Assembly (NCBI RefSeq): GCF_019038435.1
Contig: NZ_JAGPOX010000004.1
Span: 62,001-126,000 of the forward strand
Source: Nocardia alni
Lineage (GTDB): Bacteria > Actinomycetota > Actinomycetes > Mycobacteriales > Mycobacteriaceae
Direction: 5' to 3'
Length of the DNA stretch: 64,000 nucleotides
Shown: positions 41,775 to 50,616 of the stretch, piece by piece
Layout of the letters: every line of letters begins with the position of its first letter
Position numbering within the stretch: position 1 is the first letter of the stretch
Made by a program: the position numbers and the translations under genes
The notes under the pieces: model-generated
What the model saw: the letters and a program-made list of their open reading frames with translations, nothing else
What the model was told of the DNA's origin: nothing
Database searches by the model: none

Positions 41775-42584
41775 TCAGCGGCGCTCGGCGTCGTCGGCCT
41801 GCCGGGCCGCCAGCATGGTCTCGGGCATCCACCTCTCGTCGCCGGTCACCTTCGGCTCGACTCGTAGCGACACCCCGCCATCCGCGACGATCGTCTGGCC
41901 GGTGACCCACCCGCTGTCGGGGCTGGTCAGGAAGGTGACGACCTTGGCGATATCCACTGGCGCCGCTACCCGGTCCAGGGGTACCGCGCCGGACCAGGTG
42001 GATACGAAACTCTCGTCCTGCATGCGCCAGCTGTTCATTCCGGTGACCACCATGCCCGGCGCTACGCAGTTGACGCGGATGCCCGCCGTTGCCAGTTCCA
42101 GTGCCGCGACCCGGCTGAGCATTACGACGCCCGCCTTCGCGGCGCTGTAGGCGGCCAGGCCGCGGTGGGCGAACTGGGCGTTGACCGAGGCGATGTTCAC
42201 GATGGATCCGGGGATGCCGTGTTCGATCATCGAGGCGGCGGCCTCTCGCAGGCACAGGAAGGTGCCGTCCAGGTGTACCGAGGTCATGCGGCGCCATTCG
42301 GACAGCGGGGTGGCCACGATCGGCTGGAGCAACGAGAAACCGGCACAGTTGACCGCGGCACGGATCGGTCCGAGGCCACGATAGGTCCGTTCGACCGCCT
42401 GCTCGTCAGTGACGTCGAGTTCGTATGCCGTGCCGCCTGTTTCGCCGGCGACCATCTCGGCCTTCTCCATGTCGCGGTCCAGGACGGCGATCCGCGCCCC
42501 GGTCTTCGCCAACTCCTCGCACACCGCCGCGCCGATGCCGGAACCGCCACCCGTCACCACGAAAACGCCATCGTCGTCCGTCAT
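41775..42584 (-). CDS. Short-chain dehydrogenase/reductase (FabG-like)
   Basis: 269 aa from the ATG preceded by GGGAGA; an upstream extension of 36 codons lacks SDR similarity. TGGGSGIG cofactor motif, NCAG, catalytic Ser in NIAS and YSAAK. The C-terminus GQTIVADGGVSLRVEP is typical. Likely an alcohol/ketone oxidoreductase for a CoA ester or alicyclic intermediate. Lies in tandem with another SDR gene 237 nt upstream. Confidence 0.9.
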   Translation of the reverse strand: MTDDDGVFVVTGGGSGIGAAVCEELAKTGARIAVLDRDMEKAEMVAGETGGTAYELDVTDEQAVERTYRGLGPIRAAVNCAGFSLLQPIVATPLSEWRRMTSVHLDGTFLCLREAAASMIEHGIPGSIVNIASVNAQFAHRGLAAYSAAKAGVVMLSRVAALELATAGIRVNCVAPGMVVTGMNSWRMQDESFVSTWSGAVPLDRVAAPVDIAKVVTFLTSPDSGWVTGQTIVADGGVSLRVEPKVTGDERWMPETMLAARQADDAERR

Positions 42585-42821
42585 CGTCTCTCCCTGTTGT
42601 CTCTCGAAATCGTTGCCTGTCAACGCCATCACCGGCTCATGCCGCCTCTTCGCTCCAGCACTCGCGGCGGCTCGGCCTCGCTGATCGGCCACTCACCGCG
42701 CTCGCTCACGCCTCTCCTGCGCTCCGGCGCCAGCGGAGGCCCGGTGTGTACTCCATCGACGCTCGCTCACCCCTCCGCGTCGTCATGAGCTGCGCCCCTG
42801 CGATGCCCAGCGGTGGCCTGC
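42585..42821. repeat. Noncoding gap with short direct repeats
   Basis: CGCTCGCTCAC followed by CCTC occurs at 42699 and again at 42760, 61 nt apart. Related CTCG-rich phrases lie around 42660-42690. No convincing gene is seen. This may be a decayed repetitive element or low-complexity spacer. Confidence 0.35.
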
Positions 42822-43607
42822 TCACGCGAGTACTCCGCCCGCGTTCACGTGCAGCGTCTGGCCCGTGATGTGGCGACTGTCCGGATGGACGAGGAAGGCG
42901 ATGGCGGCGGCCACCTCCCCGGGATCGAGCACCGCCGACATGAGGTTTCGCGCCGGTGACGCCTCGACGGCCGCCGCCAATTCCTCCACGCTGCGCCACC
43001 GATTGCGCGTCAAAGGCGTGTCCACCACGCCGGGTGAGACGGCGTTGGAGGTGATGCCGCGCGGCCCGCCCTCGACGGCGAAGGTCTTGGCCAGGGCGAT
43101 GACCCCCGCCTTGGCCGCCGAGTAGCCGCCCTGTCCCGGCAGCGGCCGCACCGCCGAATCCGAGGTCACCAGCACCAGCCTGCCGCCGCCAGCGGCCACC
43201 ATGGCCCGGTATGCCGCGGTGGCGACCAGAAAGGTGCCGGTCAGATCGACCGAGATCAGCTGTTGCCAGAGCTCCAGCGGATAGTCGTGCAGCGGCGCGG
43301 ACGCGGAGATGCCCGCGCAGGTCACCGCGATGTCCGGCGGGCCCAGCACCTCGGTCAGTTCCCGGGTCGCGCGCGTCACGGACTCCGCGCTGCCGACATC
43401 ACAGACCCGATGGGCGTCCGCACCGAGGGCAGCTGCCGGCGAGGCCAGATCGAGCACGCCGACGCTCGCACCGAGGGCAGCGAGCCGGGCCACGGTCGCG
43501 GCTCCGATTCCGCTGGCACCGCCGCTCACCCAGGCCACACGCCCACGCAACGGAGCCTCGTCGCCGACGGACCCTTCCACTCGAGCCACAACATTGTCGT
43601 CGTCCAT
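42822..43607 (-). CDS. Short-chain dehydrogenase/reductase
   Basis: 261 aa from ATG with GGAGG 5 nt upstream (a GTG two codons earlier overlaps that site). SGGASGIG motif, catalytic Ser in VTSDS, YSAAK, and C-terminal GQTLHVNAGG. Divergent from the substrate-binding protein gene, with two palindromes in the shared promoter region (43637-43651 and 43684-43709). Probably co-regulated with import of its substrate. Confidence 0.9.
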   Translation of the reverse strand: MDDDNVVARVEGSVGDEAPLRGRVAWVSGGASGIGAATVARLAALGASVGVLDLASPAAALGADAHRVCDVGSAESVTRATRELTEVLGPPDIAVTCAGISASAPLHDYPLELWQQLISVDLTGTFLVATAAYRAMVAAGGGRLVLVTSDSAVRPLPGQGGYSAAKAGVIALAKTFAVEGGPRGITSNAVSPGVVDTPLTRNRWRSVEELAAAVEASPARNLMSAVLDPGEVAAAIAFLVHPDSRHITGQTLHVNAGGVLA

Positions 43608-43636
43608 CGCCACCTCCGAAGATTCTGCTCGACAAG

Positions 43637-43651
43637 GCTAACCTAGTTAGC
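43637..43651. promoter_or_regulatory. Best copy of the TAACnnnGTTA operator motif
   Basis: GCTAAC-CTA-GTTAGC has perfect 6-bp arms. It lies 30 nt before the SDR gene and 110 nt before the binding-protein gene. Related sites occur at 37967, 60060, 62404 and 63708. Confidence 0.6.
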
Positions 43652-43683
43652 GAAGATAGTGAAGATCCGATCGATCCTTGCCT

Positions 43684-43709
43684 CATCATAACTATCCTGG
43701 TTATATATG
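43684..43709. promoter_or_regulatory. Second palindrome in the SDR/binding-protein promoter
   Basis: CATAAC and GTTATATATG form the inner part of an interrupted palindrome bounded by CTCAT and ATGAG. GTTATATATGAG recurs at 52281 before a CoA ligase gene. Confidence 0.5.
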
Positions 43710-43762
43710 AGAAGCAACACAGTCGAGGCCCTCCCGGGCCGCATCACATGGGAGCATCAACG

Positions 43763-44998
43763 ATGAAAAAGCTCCTGGGGTCCGCGCTCCTCTTAGCGCT
43801 GACAGCCAGTTCCGTTGTGGCCTGTAGCAATTCCGCCGGCAGTGGCACCACCCCCGGTTCCACGATCACGGTCGGCCTCATGGCCGATCTGACCGGCGGG
43901 TACGCCTCGGGTTTCGACACAGCCGAGAAGGGCATCAAGGCCCGGTTCGACCTGCAGAACGATCAGGGCGGCGTGCACGGGCACAAGCTCGCCTACTCCG
44001 TCGCCGACACCACCTCCACCGGCGCGGGCACACTGTCCGCGGCGCAGACGCTCGTGCAGAACGACAAGGCGTTTGCGGTGATCGGCGACAACGCCGACGG
44101 CAGCAATGCCGTGAACTTCCTGCACCAGCACAAGATCCCCTACCTCGGTGAGGGATCCAGCGCCCCGCAGTTCGGCGAGCCCGCCTACACCAACATGTTC
44201 TCGGTCACCGGAAGTTACAACCCGCACTATGCCGTCGCAACCACCTACGGCGACTTCTTTCGCTCGCAGGGCGTCACCTCGGTGGCCGGAGTCGGCTACC
44301 CCGACGCGGCCTCGGCGAACGCCGTGAAGGCGCATCTGGCCGGAGCCGCGGCGACGGGCCTGAAGGTCAGCTACACCAACACCTCGTTGCCGATCGGCTC
44401 GACCGATATCGGGGCCATCGCCCTGGGCATTCAGCGCTCCGGCGCGGACGGCGTCTTCCTGCCCATCCTGCCCAACACGGCCTTCAGCCTGCTCGGTCAG
44501 CTCGCGCAACTGCATGTCGACATCAAGGCGGCGGTCGTGCTCACCGGCTACGGCCACGATCTGCTCGGGTCGCCCCCCGCGGTCCAGGCCGCCCAGGGCG
44601 ATGATTTCACCTCGTTCATCGCACCCGTGGAATTGGGCACTCCCGCCACCAAGGCGGTGCTCGACGCGATGCGCCGATACTCCGGCATCACCACAACACC
44701 CACCACCGCCGAGTACTACGGCTGGCTACTCGCCGACGCCTTCATCGCCGGTCTGCGCGCCGCACCGGCGAACCCGACGCAGCAACAGTTCGTCGCCGCG
44801 CTACGAGGTATCCACGACTACGACGGTGGCGGGCTCTACACCGGGTCCAAGCTGGACTTCAGCCAGATCGGCAACGTCAGCGTCGGCACCGGGCCCGGCA
44901 ACTGTATCTACATCGTGAAGTTGCAGGGCAATGCCTTCCAGCCGCTGCCGGGCGCCGAGCCGATCTGCGGCCGGACCACCGGGCAGACGGTCGGCTGA
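43763..44998 (+). CDS. Liv-type ABC substrate-binding lipoprotein
   Basis: 411 aa, GGGAG 8 nt before the ATG. Signal peptide with lipobox VVAC, the lipidated cysteine being residue 21, so it is anchored outside the membrane. The remainder is a periplasmic-binding-protein type 1 domain (TVGLMADLTGGYASGF, AVIGDNADGSNAVNF, AEYYGWLLADAFIAGL). It should deliver the substrate to LivHM/LivF/LivG encoded at 38124-41658. The ligand is unknown; in this setting an aromatic, alicyclic or terpenoid acid is more likely than an amino acid. Confidence 0.92.
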   Translation: MKKLLGSALLLALTASSVVACSNSAGSGTTPGSTITVGLMADLTGGYASGFDTAEKGIKARFDLQNDQGGVHGHKLAYSVADTTSTGAGTLSAAQTLVQNDKAFAVIGDNADGSNAVNFLHQHKIPYLGEGSSAPQFGEPAYTNMFSVTGSYNPHYAVATTYGDFFRSQGVTSVAGVGYPDAASANAVKAHLAGAAATGLKVSYTNTSLPIGSTDIGAIALGIQRSGADGVFLPILPNTAFSLLGQLAQLHVDIKAAVVLTGYGHDLLGSPPAVQAAQGDDFTSFIAPVELGTPATKAVLDAMRRYSGITTTPTTAEYYGWLLADAFIAGLRAAPANPTQQQFVAALRGIHDYDGGGLYTGSKLDFSQIGNVSVGTGPGNCIYIVKLQGNAFQPLPGAEPICGRTTGQTVG

Positions 44999-45020
44999 CC
45001 ATACCGGCCGGGCGGAACGA

Positions 45021-45058
45021 GGGTCCCGGCGGCGGAATACGTTCCGCCGCCGGGACCC
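45021..45058. terminator. Perfect 17-bp hairpin, bidirectional terminator
   Basis: A 17-bp GC-rich stem (45021-45037 with 45042-45058) has loop TACG. It lies between the convergent binding-protein and LLM oxidoreductase genes, 23 nt from each stop. Confidence 0.85.
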
Positions 45059-45081
45059 CGGTGTCTCCAATGCCGAAGATC

Positions 45082-45924
45082 TCAGCCGAACAACGCTTTC
45101 GCCGCACGCTGCGCGAGCGCACACGCCTGCTGACCGTTCCGGCCACGGAACTCCACCACGACCCGGACCGCACCGGCCTCGAGGTAACCGTCCACCAGAT
45201 CGTCGATGCGGTCCAGCGCCGCCTCGTCGAGATTGAGCCGGATGGACCGTGCCACGGCCCGCCCGGCAATGTCGTCGAGCCGATGCCCCTGCTCCGCCAG
45301 CTCCGCCGGAGTCAGGTCCCACGGATGCCAGACATCGGCGATCCGCGCGGCGCGGCGCATGGCAGCGGGACCGTTGCCGCCCACCCAGATCGGCGGATGT
45401 GGATGTTGTGCGGGCCGGGGCTGCACTTGCACGTGCCGGACCGGGAAATGCGGCCCGTCGTGTTCGATCGGGCCGCCGCGCCAGCAGGCGAGCATCAGAT
45501 CCAGCGCCTCGTCCGTCGCGGCGCCCCGCTCGGCGAACAGGTCCCCCGCGCCGACAGCCCGATACTCGGTTCTGCTCCACCCGGTTCCGATGCCGACATC
45601 GAGCCGGCCGCCGCTCAGCACGTCCACGGTGGCCAGCATCTTGGCGGTGAGGACGGGGTGCCGATACGGGACCACCAGGACGCCGGTGCCGACCCGGATC
45701 GTTGTCGTCGTCGCGGCGACCCAGGTCAGCGCCGTGAGCGCCTCCATCCAGTGCGAGCCGTAGAGATCATCGGTCGCGCGCAGGCCGACGAGGTGGTCGG
45801 TGACCCACACGCTGTCGTAGCCGAGGTCCTCGGCGATCCTGGGCAGGTCCCGAACCGTGTCCGGAGAATCCGTGCCCATATTCGGAATGGCCAGGCCGAC
45901 CGAGCGGCGATTTTCGTAACTCAT
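45082..45924 (-). CDS. LLM-class (luciferase-like) flavin/F420-dependent oxidoreductase
   Basis: 280 aa. TIM-barrel family: YDSVWVTDHLVG, VGTGVLVVPYRHPVLTAKMLATVDVLSGGR, GIGTGWSRTEY and PIWVGGNGPAAMRRAAR are characteristic of the F420-dependent branch found in actinomycetes. It may reduce or oxidise an alcohol, ketone or enone. GAGG lies 5 nt before the ATG. It is divergent from the beta-oxidation operon starting at 46103, with a 24-bp palindrome between. Confidence 0.88.
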   Translation of the reverse strand: MSYENRRSVGLAIPNMGTDSPDTVRDLPRIAEDLGYDSVWVTDHLVGLRATDDLYGSHWMEALTALTWVAATTTTIRVGTGVLVVPYRHPVLTAKMLATVDVLSGGRLDVGIGTGWSRTEYRAVGAGDLFAERGAATDEALDLMLACWRGGPIEHDGPHFPVRHVQVQPRPAQHPHPPIWVGGNGPAAMRRAARIADVWHPWDLTPAELAEQGHRLDDIAGRAVARSIRLNLDEAALDRIDDLVDGYLEAGAVRVVVEFRGRNGQQACALAQRAAKALFG

Positions 45925-46024
45925 ATGTACCTCATATCCAACTATGAAAGAGACCGACAGTGGCCGTGGGTAATCCGCGGTCGTTACGGGAGGGTATTGA
46001 TGCGCACCTGCCGTTGGACTACTC

Positions 46025-46048
46025 TCTAAGTTAGTGCACTAGGTTAGA
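46025..46048. promoter_or_regulatory. 24-bp palindrome in a divergent promoter
   Basis: TCTAA ... TTAGA arms surround a perfect TAGTGCACTA core (46032-46041), with two mismatched pairs. It is 55 nt before the SDR gene and about 100 nt before the LLM gene. The right half (CACTAGGTTAG) resembles the TAACnnnGTTA sites. Confidence 0.55.
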
Positions 46049-46102
46049 TTTGAGACTCTCTCGAGTCCACAATACGACACCAACTCTTCAGGAGGAGTCT
46101 TG

Positions 46103-46876
46103 ATGGAACTGCGCGGATCATCCGCGATCGTCACCGGAGGCGCGTCGGGCCTGGGCGAGGCCACCGTGCGGCGGCTGAAGGACGAGGGCGCGAAGGTCCT
46201 CATCCTGGACGTCAACGACGAGCGGGGCAAACAACTCGCCGCGGAACTCGGCGTCGAGTACGCCCACGCAGACATCACCAGCGAGGCGGATGTCATCGCC
46301 GCCGTCGAGGCCGCGACCGCACTCGCACCGCTGCGCGCGACGGTGAGCTGCGCGGGCGGCGGCGGCCTCGGCGGCCGCACGATCGGCCGGGACGGCTCCT
46401 ACGGCTCCGCGCATTCGCTGGAGTCCTATACGAACTTCGTGATGCTGAACCTCGTCGGGACGTTCAACGTCATCAGGCTGGCCGCCACCGCGATGTCCCG
46501 CAACGAACCCGATGCCGACGGCGGCCGCGGCGCCATCGTGACCACGGCGAGCGTCGCGGCGTTCGAGGGACAGATCGGTCAGGCGGGCTACGGCTCGGCG
46601 AAGGCGGGCATCGTGGGATTGACCCTGCCCGTCGCCCGCGACCTGGCCGCCGCGGGCATTCGCATCAACACCATCGCACCGGGCCTGTTCGATACGCCGC
46701 CGATGCGCGCCTGGGGGACCGAGATGCGCGATTCCCTGGCCGCCACCATTCCCTTTCCCAAACGATTGGGCGACCCGGCGGAATTCGCTGCGCTCGCAAC
46801 GCATCTGCTGACAAACTCCTATGTCAACGGGCAGACGTTCCGCCTCGACGGCGCCGTCCGGATGCAGCCGAAGTGA
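46103..46876 (+). CDS. SDR, 3-hydroxyacyl-CoA dehydrogenase type II-like (HSD10-like)
   Basis: 257 aa from ATG with GGAGGAG upstream. TGGASGLG motif (11-18), an insertion containing GGGGLGGRTIGRDG typical of HSD10-like 3-hydroxyacyl-CoA dehydrogenases, the catalytic YGSAK and APGLFDTPPM. It should oxidise a 3-hydroxyacyl-CoA. First gene of a five-gene operon with enoyl-CoA hydratase, thiolase, MBL hydrolase and another SDR; its stop overlaps the next start. Confidence 0.9.
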   Translation: MELRGSSAIVTGGASGLGEATVRRLKDEGAKVLILDVNDERGKQLAAELGVEYAHADITSEADVIAAVEAATALAPLRATVSCAGGGGLGGRTIGRDGSYGSAHSLESYTNFVMLNLVGTFNVIRLAATAMSRNEPDADGGRGAIVTTASVAAFEGQIGQAGYGSAKAGIVGLTLPVARDLAAAGIRINTIAPGLFDTPPMRAWGTEMRDSLAATIPFPKRLGDPAEFAALATHLLTNSYVNGQTFRLDGAVRMQPK

Positions 46877-47682
46877 CGGGCGCGGGCATGAGTACCGACG
46901 ACTCACCGTCCGGCGCGGGCGAACCCGTCGTCCTGGTCGAGCGGCGGGGCCGCATCCTGATCGTCACGATCAACCGGCCGCGCCAGCGCAACGCCCTGGA
47001 CGGGGCGGCGGGCCACGCCCTCGCTGCGGCCATGGACGAACTCGACGCCGATGACGGCCTGAGCGTGGGCATCCTCACCGGCGCCGGCGGCACGTTCTCC
47101 GCCGGCATGGACCTGAAGGCGTTCCTGCGTGGGGAACGTCCGGACCTGCCCGGACGAGGCCTCGGCGGTATCACCCAGACACCGCCGCGTAAGCCGCTGA
47201 TCGCCGCCGTCGAGGGATGGGCGCTGGCCGGAGGGTTCGAACTGCTGCTCGCATGCGATCTCGTTGTCGCCGCGTCGACGGCGAAGTTCGGTGTGCCCGA
47301 GGTCAAGCGCGGTCTGGTGGCGGGCGGGGGCGCGGTGCTCAAACTGCCGCGTCGCGTTCCGTACGTCGTCGCGCTGGAACTGCTGCTGACCGGTGAACCG
47401 GTCAGCGCGCGGCGCGCCTATGAACTCGGCCTGATCAATCGCGTCGTCGCCGATAGCGAGGCGCTGGCCGGTGCGATCGAACTGGCCGAGGTCCTGGTCT
47501 CCAACGGTCCGCTGGCCCTGGCCGCGACCAAGGAGGTGGCCTCCCGGACGATCGACTGGCAGACCGAAGACGGCTGGCAGCGGCAGGAGGAGATCCTCGC
47601 GCCGATCTACGTCTCCGACGACGCGCGCGAGGGCGCGAGCGCATTCGCCGAGAAACGGCCCCCCGTCTGGACCGGCAAATGA
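46873..47682 (+). CDS. Enoyl-CoA hydratase/isomerase (crotonase family)
   Basis: 269 aa from GTG overlapping the previous stop; an ATG five codons later is an alternative. Crotonase features: oxyanion-hole segments SAGMDLKAF and EGWALAGGFELLLACD, and the PEVKRGLVAGGGA segment with its acidic residue. Hydrates a trans-2-enoyl-CoA to the substrate of the SDR encoded just upstream. Confidence 0.92.
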   Translation: MTGAGMSTDDSPSGAGEPVVLVERRGRILIVTINRPRQRNALDGAAGHALAAAMDELDADDGLSVGILTGAGGTFSAGMDLKAFLRGERPDLPGRGLGGITQTPPRKPLIAAVEGWALAGGFELLLACDLVVAASTAKFGVPEVKRGLVAGGGAVLKLPRRVPYVVALELLLTGEPVSARRAYELGLINRVVADSEALAGAIELAEVLVSNGPLALAATKEVASRTIDWQTEDGWQRQEEILAPIYVSDDAREGASAFAEKRPPVWTGK

Positions 47683-47748
47683 GACCCGCCCTACCGCAAC
47701 ATATTTCACCATACGCGGCACGATGTGCCGAAGCTCCAGGAGGTTTCC

Positions 47749-48897
47749 ATGCGTGACGCTGTCATCGTCGCCGCCGTTCGCAGCCCCATAGGCAAACGCA
47801 ACGGCGGCTTGTCCCCGCTGCACCCGGTGGACCTGTCCGCAACGGTCCTGGACGCACTGACCGAGCGGGCCGGTATCGACCCCGCGCTCATCGACGACGT
47901 GGTGTGGGGCTGCGTCGGCCAGGTCGGCGAACAGGGCGTCAACGTGGCCCGCAATGCCGTACTCGCCGCCGGGTGGCCGGAGTCCGTGCCGGGGACGACC
48001 GTCGACCGCCAGTGTGGCTCCTCGCAACAGGCCGTCCACTTCGCGGCGGCCGGAGTCATCAGCGGTCAGTACGAGATCGCCGTGGCCGGCGGCATCGAAT
48101 CGATGAGCCGGGTGCCGATCGGCTCATCCATGGGCACCAACGGCCAAACCCCGAATTCCCCAAGGCTTTTGGCCCGATACGAGAATGTCGAACCGCATCA
48201 GGGCGTCGGGGCGGAACGCATGGCGGAGCGATGGAACCTCTCGCGTGAGCGCCTCGACGAGTACAGCCTCCAGTCGCACGAGCGGGCCGCGCACGCCCAG
48301 GACTCCGGCGCCTTCGACGCGCAGATCACCGAGATTCCCGTCCAGGACACCGTGATCCGCGCCGACGAGGGGATTCGGCGGACGACATCGCTCGAGCGAC
48401 TGGCGGGTCTGCGTCCGGCCTTCACCGAGAGCGGCGTCATCACCGCGGGCAACAGCTCGCAGATCAGCGATGGCTCGGCGGCATTACTGGTGATGACCAG
48501 TGAGCGTGCCGCGGCACTCGGCCTGACTCCCCTGGTGCGCGTACACACCGCGGTCGTGGTCGGGGACGACCCGATGATCATGTTGAGCGGACCGATCCCG
48601 GCCACCGCCAAAGCCCTGGCCAAGGCGGGACTAACCATCGACGACATCGGAACGTTCGAGGTCAACGAGGCCTTCGCATCGGTTCCCCTCGCCTGGATAG
48701 CCGAAACCGGCGCCGAGGAGAAGGTCGTCAACCCCGACGGCGGGGCCATCGCACTCGGCCATCCACTGGGCGGGTCGGGCGCGCGGCTGATGACGACGCT
48801 CATCTACCGCATGTCTCGCGGCGGAATCCGATACGGGCTGCAGACCATGTGCGAAGGTGGTGGGCTCGCGAACGCGACGATCCTGGAGTTGCTGTGA
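47749..48897 (+). CDS. Acetyl-CoA acyltransferase (thiolase)
   Basis: 382 aa, CAGGAGG before the ATG. All thiolase residues are present: nucleophile Cys89 (DRQCGSS), His338 (LGHPLGGSG) and Cys368 (TMCEGGG). It cleaves a 3-ketoacyl-CoA with CoA. With the two preceding genes it completes a hydration-oxidation-thiolysis set. The stop overlaps the MBL gene start (GTGA). This contrasts with the Cys-less aldolase at 34259-35449. Confidence 0.94.
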   Translation: MRDAVIVAAVRSPIGKRNGGLSPLHPVDLSATVLDALTERAGIDPALIDDVVWGCVGQVGEQGVNVARNAVLAAGWPESVPGTTVDRQCGSSQQAVHFAAAGVISGQYEIAVAGGIESMSRVPIGSSMGTNGQTPNSPRLLARYENVEPHQGVGAERMAERWNLSRERLDEYSLQSHERAAHAQDSGAFDAQITEIPVQDTVIRADEGIRRTTSLERLAGLRPAFTESGVITAGNSSQISDGSAALLVMTSERAAALGLTPLVRVHTAVVVGDDPMIMLSGPIPATAKALAKAGLTIDDIGTFEVNEAFASVPLAWIAETGAEEKVVNPDGGAIALGHPLGGSGARLMTTLIYRMSRGGIRYGLQTMCEGGGLANATILELL

Positions 48898-49733
48898 GCC
48901 CGGCGGACTTTCAGGTCGGGTCGGTGCGAGTCCACCCGATCCTGGACGGCCACATGGGCGTCGCCCCGCATGTGCTGTACCCGTTCGCCGGCCCGGACGA
49001 CCTGGCCGCCGAGGACCGGCTCGACGAGGACGGGAACGTGCCGCTGGACTACGGCGGCTATCTGCTGTCCGGCCGGGACGACGCCGTCGTCCTGGTCGAC
49101 ACCGGCGGCGGCGAGTCGTTCGCGGTCGCCGAGGACAAAGGCAGACTGCACACCAGCGGGCTGCTGGTCGAGCAGCTCGAGCGGGCCGGAGTCGCGCCCG
49201 CGGACGTCACACACGTCGTATTCACCCACTTGCATTTCGATCACTGCGGCGGGGCCTCCTCGGCCGGCCGGACCACCTTTCCCCACGCACAGTACGTCTG
49301 CCACGAGGAGGACTGGCGCTGGTTCGTGATCGGTGAGGCCGACCCCCGGGTGCGAACGGCCATGGAACCCACCGCGTCACAAGTCCGGACATGGACGACG
49401 GACACCGACATCCTGCCGTGGCTTCGCGTGGTGCACTGTCCGGGACATACCCCCGGCAATTCGATCGTGTTCGTCTCCGACCAGGGAGCGGAGCTGGCGC
49501 TGATCGGCGACCTCGCGCATCATCCGCTGGAGTTCACCCACCCCGGCTGGCTCGGTGGCGTGGATGCCGATCCATCGGGCGTCGTCCACGAACGAATGTC
49601 CTGGTTCGGACGCTTCGCCGACGCCGAAACCCCCATCGCCAGCACGCATTTCCCCGATCTGCGCCCGATCACGATCGAGCGCGCCGGGCAAGCATTCCGC
49701 GAGTCCCCATCGCTGTCCAAGGAGGCACAGTGA
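48894..49733 (+). CDS. Metallo-beta-lactamase-fold hydrolase
   Basis: 279 aa, GTG start. Zinc motif HLHFDH at 112-117, further ligands in HCPGHTPGN and IGDLAHHP. Related to lactonases and thioesterases of the MBL superfamily. It may open a lactone or hydrolyse a CoA ester produced by the same operon. Coupled by start-stop overlaps to genes on both sides. Confidence 0.9.
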   Translation: MSPADFQVGSVRVHPILDGHMGVAPHVLYPFAGPDDLAAEDRLDEDGNVPLDYGGYLLSGRDDAVVLVDTGGGESFAVAEDKGRLHTSGLLVEQLERAGVAPADVTHVVFTHLHFDHCGGASSAGRTTFPHAQYVCHEEDWRWFVIGEADPRVRTAMEPTASQVRTWTTDTDILPWLRVVHCPGHTPGNSIVFVSDQGAELALIGDLAHHPLEFTHPGWLGGVDADPSGVVHERMSWFGRFADAETPIASTHFPDLRPITIERAGQAFRESPSLSKEAQ

Positions 49734-50479
49734 GCGTTGTCGGTAGAACAATTTTGGTCACGGGAGCATCGGCCGGTCTGGGTGAGGCGATCGTGCACGC
49801 TCTCGCCGAGGCCGGCGCGCGGGTCGTCGCGGTCGCGCGCCGGATCGATCGCCTCGAGAAACTCGAATCGCGCTGGCCCGCACAGATATACGCCGCCGCG
49901 GCGGATGTGCGCGACTACGCCTCGATCCGGTCCGCCGCCGAGCAGGGGGCGGCCCGGTTCGGCGGCATCGATGGCGTGATCGCCAACGCGGCGGTCACCA
50001 CGGCAACCGACGTGGCCACCGGCGATCCGGTCCTGTGGGAGGACGTGCTGCGAACCAATCTGCTGGGCTCGCTGCACACCGTCCGGGCGAGCCTGCCGCA
50101 CTTCCCCGCGACCGGGCCCCGTGATGTCGTGCTCGTCGGTTCGACGGTCACTCGCACCGCGATCGCGGACCTGACGGTCTACAGCGCCAGCAAGGGCGGC
50201 CTGGACAGCGCGTTCTCTTCGATGCGCCTGAGCCTGACCCCCCGCGGCATCCGCTGCTGCCTGCTCCTGCCCGGCCGCATGGAAAGCGAGCTGGTCGACC
50301 ACATCCGCAGCGACGCGCGGATCGATGTCGGAAACGCCGACAGGACAGCGCATTACGGCACCTTCACCCCTATGGATCCGGCGGCTGCCGCAGCGGCCAC
50401 CGTTCATGTGCTTGCTCAGCCCGAAAATGTCACCATCGAAGAACTGGTCATCCGCCCGTTCGGTCAGCTCGCCCCCTGA
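49730..50479 (+). CDS. Short-chain dehydrogenase/reductase
   Basis: 249 aa, GTG start overlapping the MBL stop with GGAGG upstream. TGASAGLG motif (11-18), NAA, catalytic Ser in VGSTV and YSASK. C-terminal sequence ENVTIEELVIRPFGQ resembles YdfG/clavaldehyde-type SDRs. Final gene of the operon beginning at 46103, followed by a strong hairpin. Confidence 0.9.
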   Translation: MSVVGRTILVTGASAGLGEAIVHALAEAGARVVAVARRIDRLEKLESRWPAQIYAAAADVRDYASIRSAAEQGAARFGGIDGVIANAAVTTATDVATGDPVLWEDVLRTNLLGSLHTVRASLPHFPATGPRDVVLVGSTVTRTAIADLTVYSASKGGLDSAFSSMRLSLTPRGIRCCLLLPGRMESELVDHIRSDARIDVGNADRTAHYGTFTPMDPAAAAAATVHVLAQPENVTIEELVIRPFGQLAP

Positions 50480-50510
50480 TCCGCGCCCGCTACGACGCAC
50501 GGGATCACTG

Positions 50511-50554
50511 AAAGGCCGGAACCCCGCCCGGAAACGGGCGGGGTTCCGACCTTT
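50511..50554. terminator. Hairpin between the SDR and convergent CoA ligase
   Basis: A perfect 14-bp stem (50517-50530 with 50535-50548) closes on loop GAAA and is extended outward by AAAGG and CCTTT. Repeats of CTTTCGGG follow to about 50575. Bidirectional terminator. Confidence 0.85.
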
Positions 50555-50616
50555 CGGGGTCTTTCGGGTCTTTCGATGCCTTCCGAAATCGTTCAGCCGA
50601 AGCTTGCCGAAGTCGT

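Noticed and set aside
42585-42821. Possible insertion-sequence remnant
   Set aside because: Only short CGCTCGCTCAC repeats are present, without terminal inverted repeats or transposase fragments.
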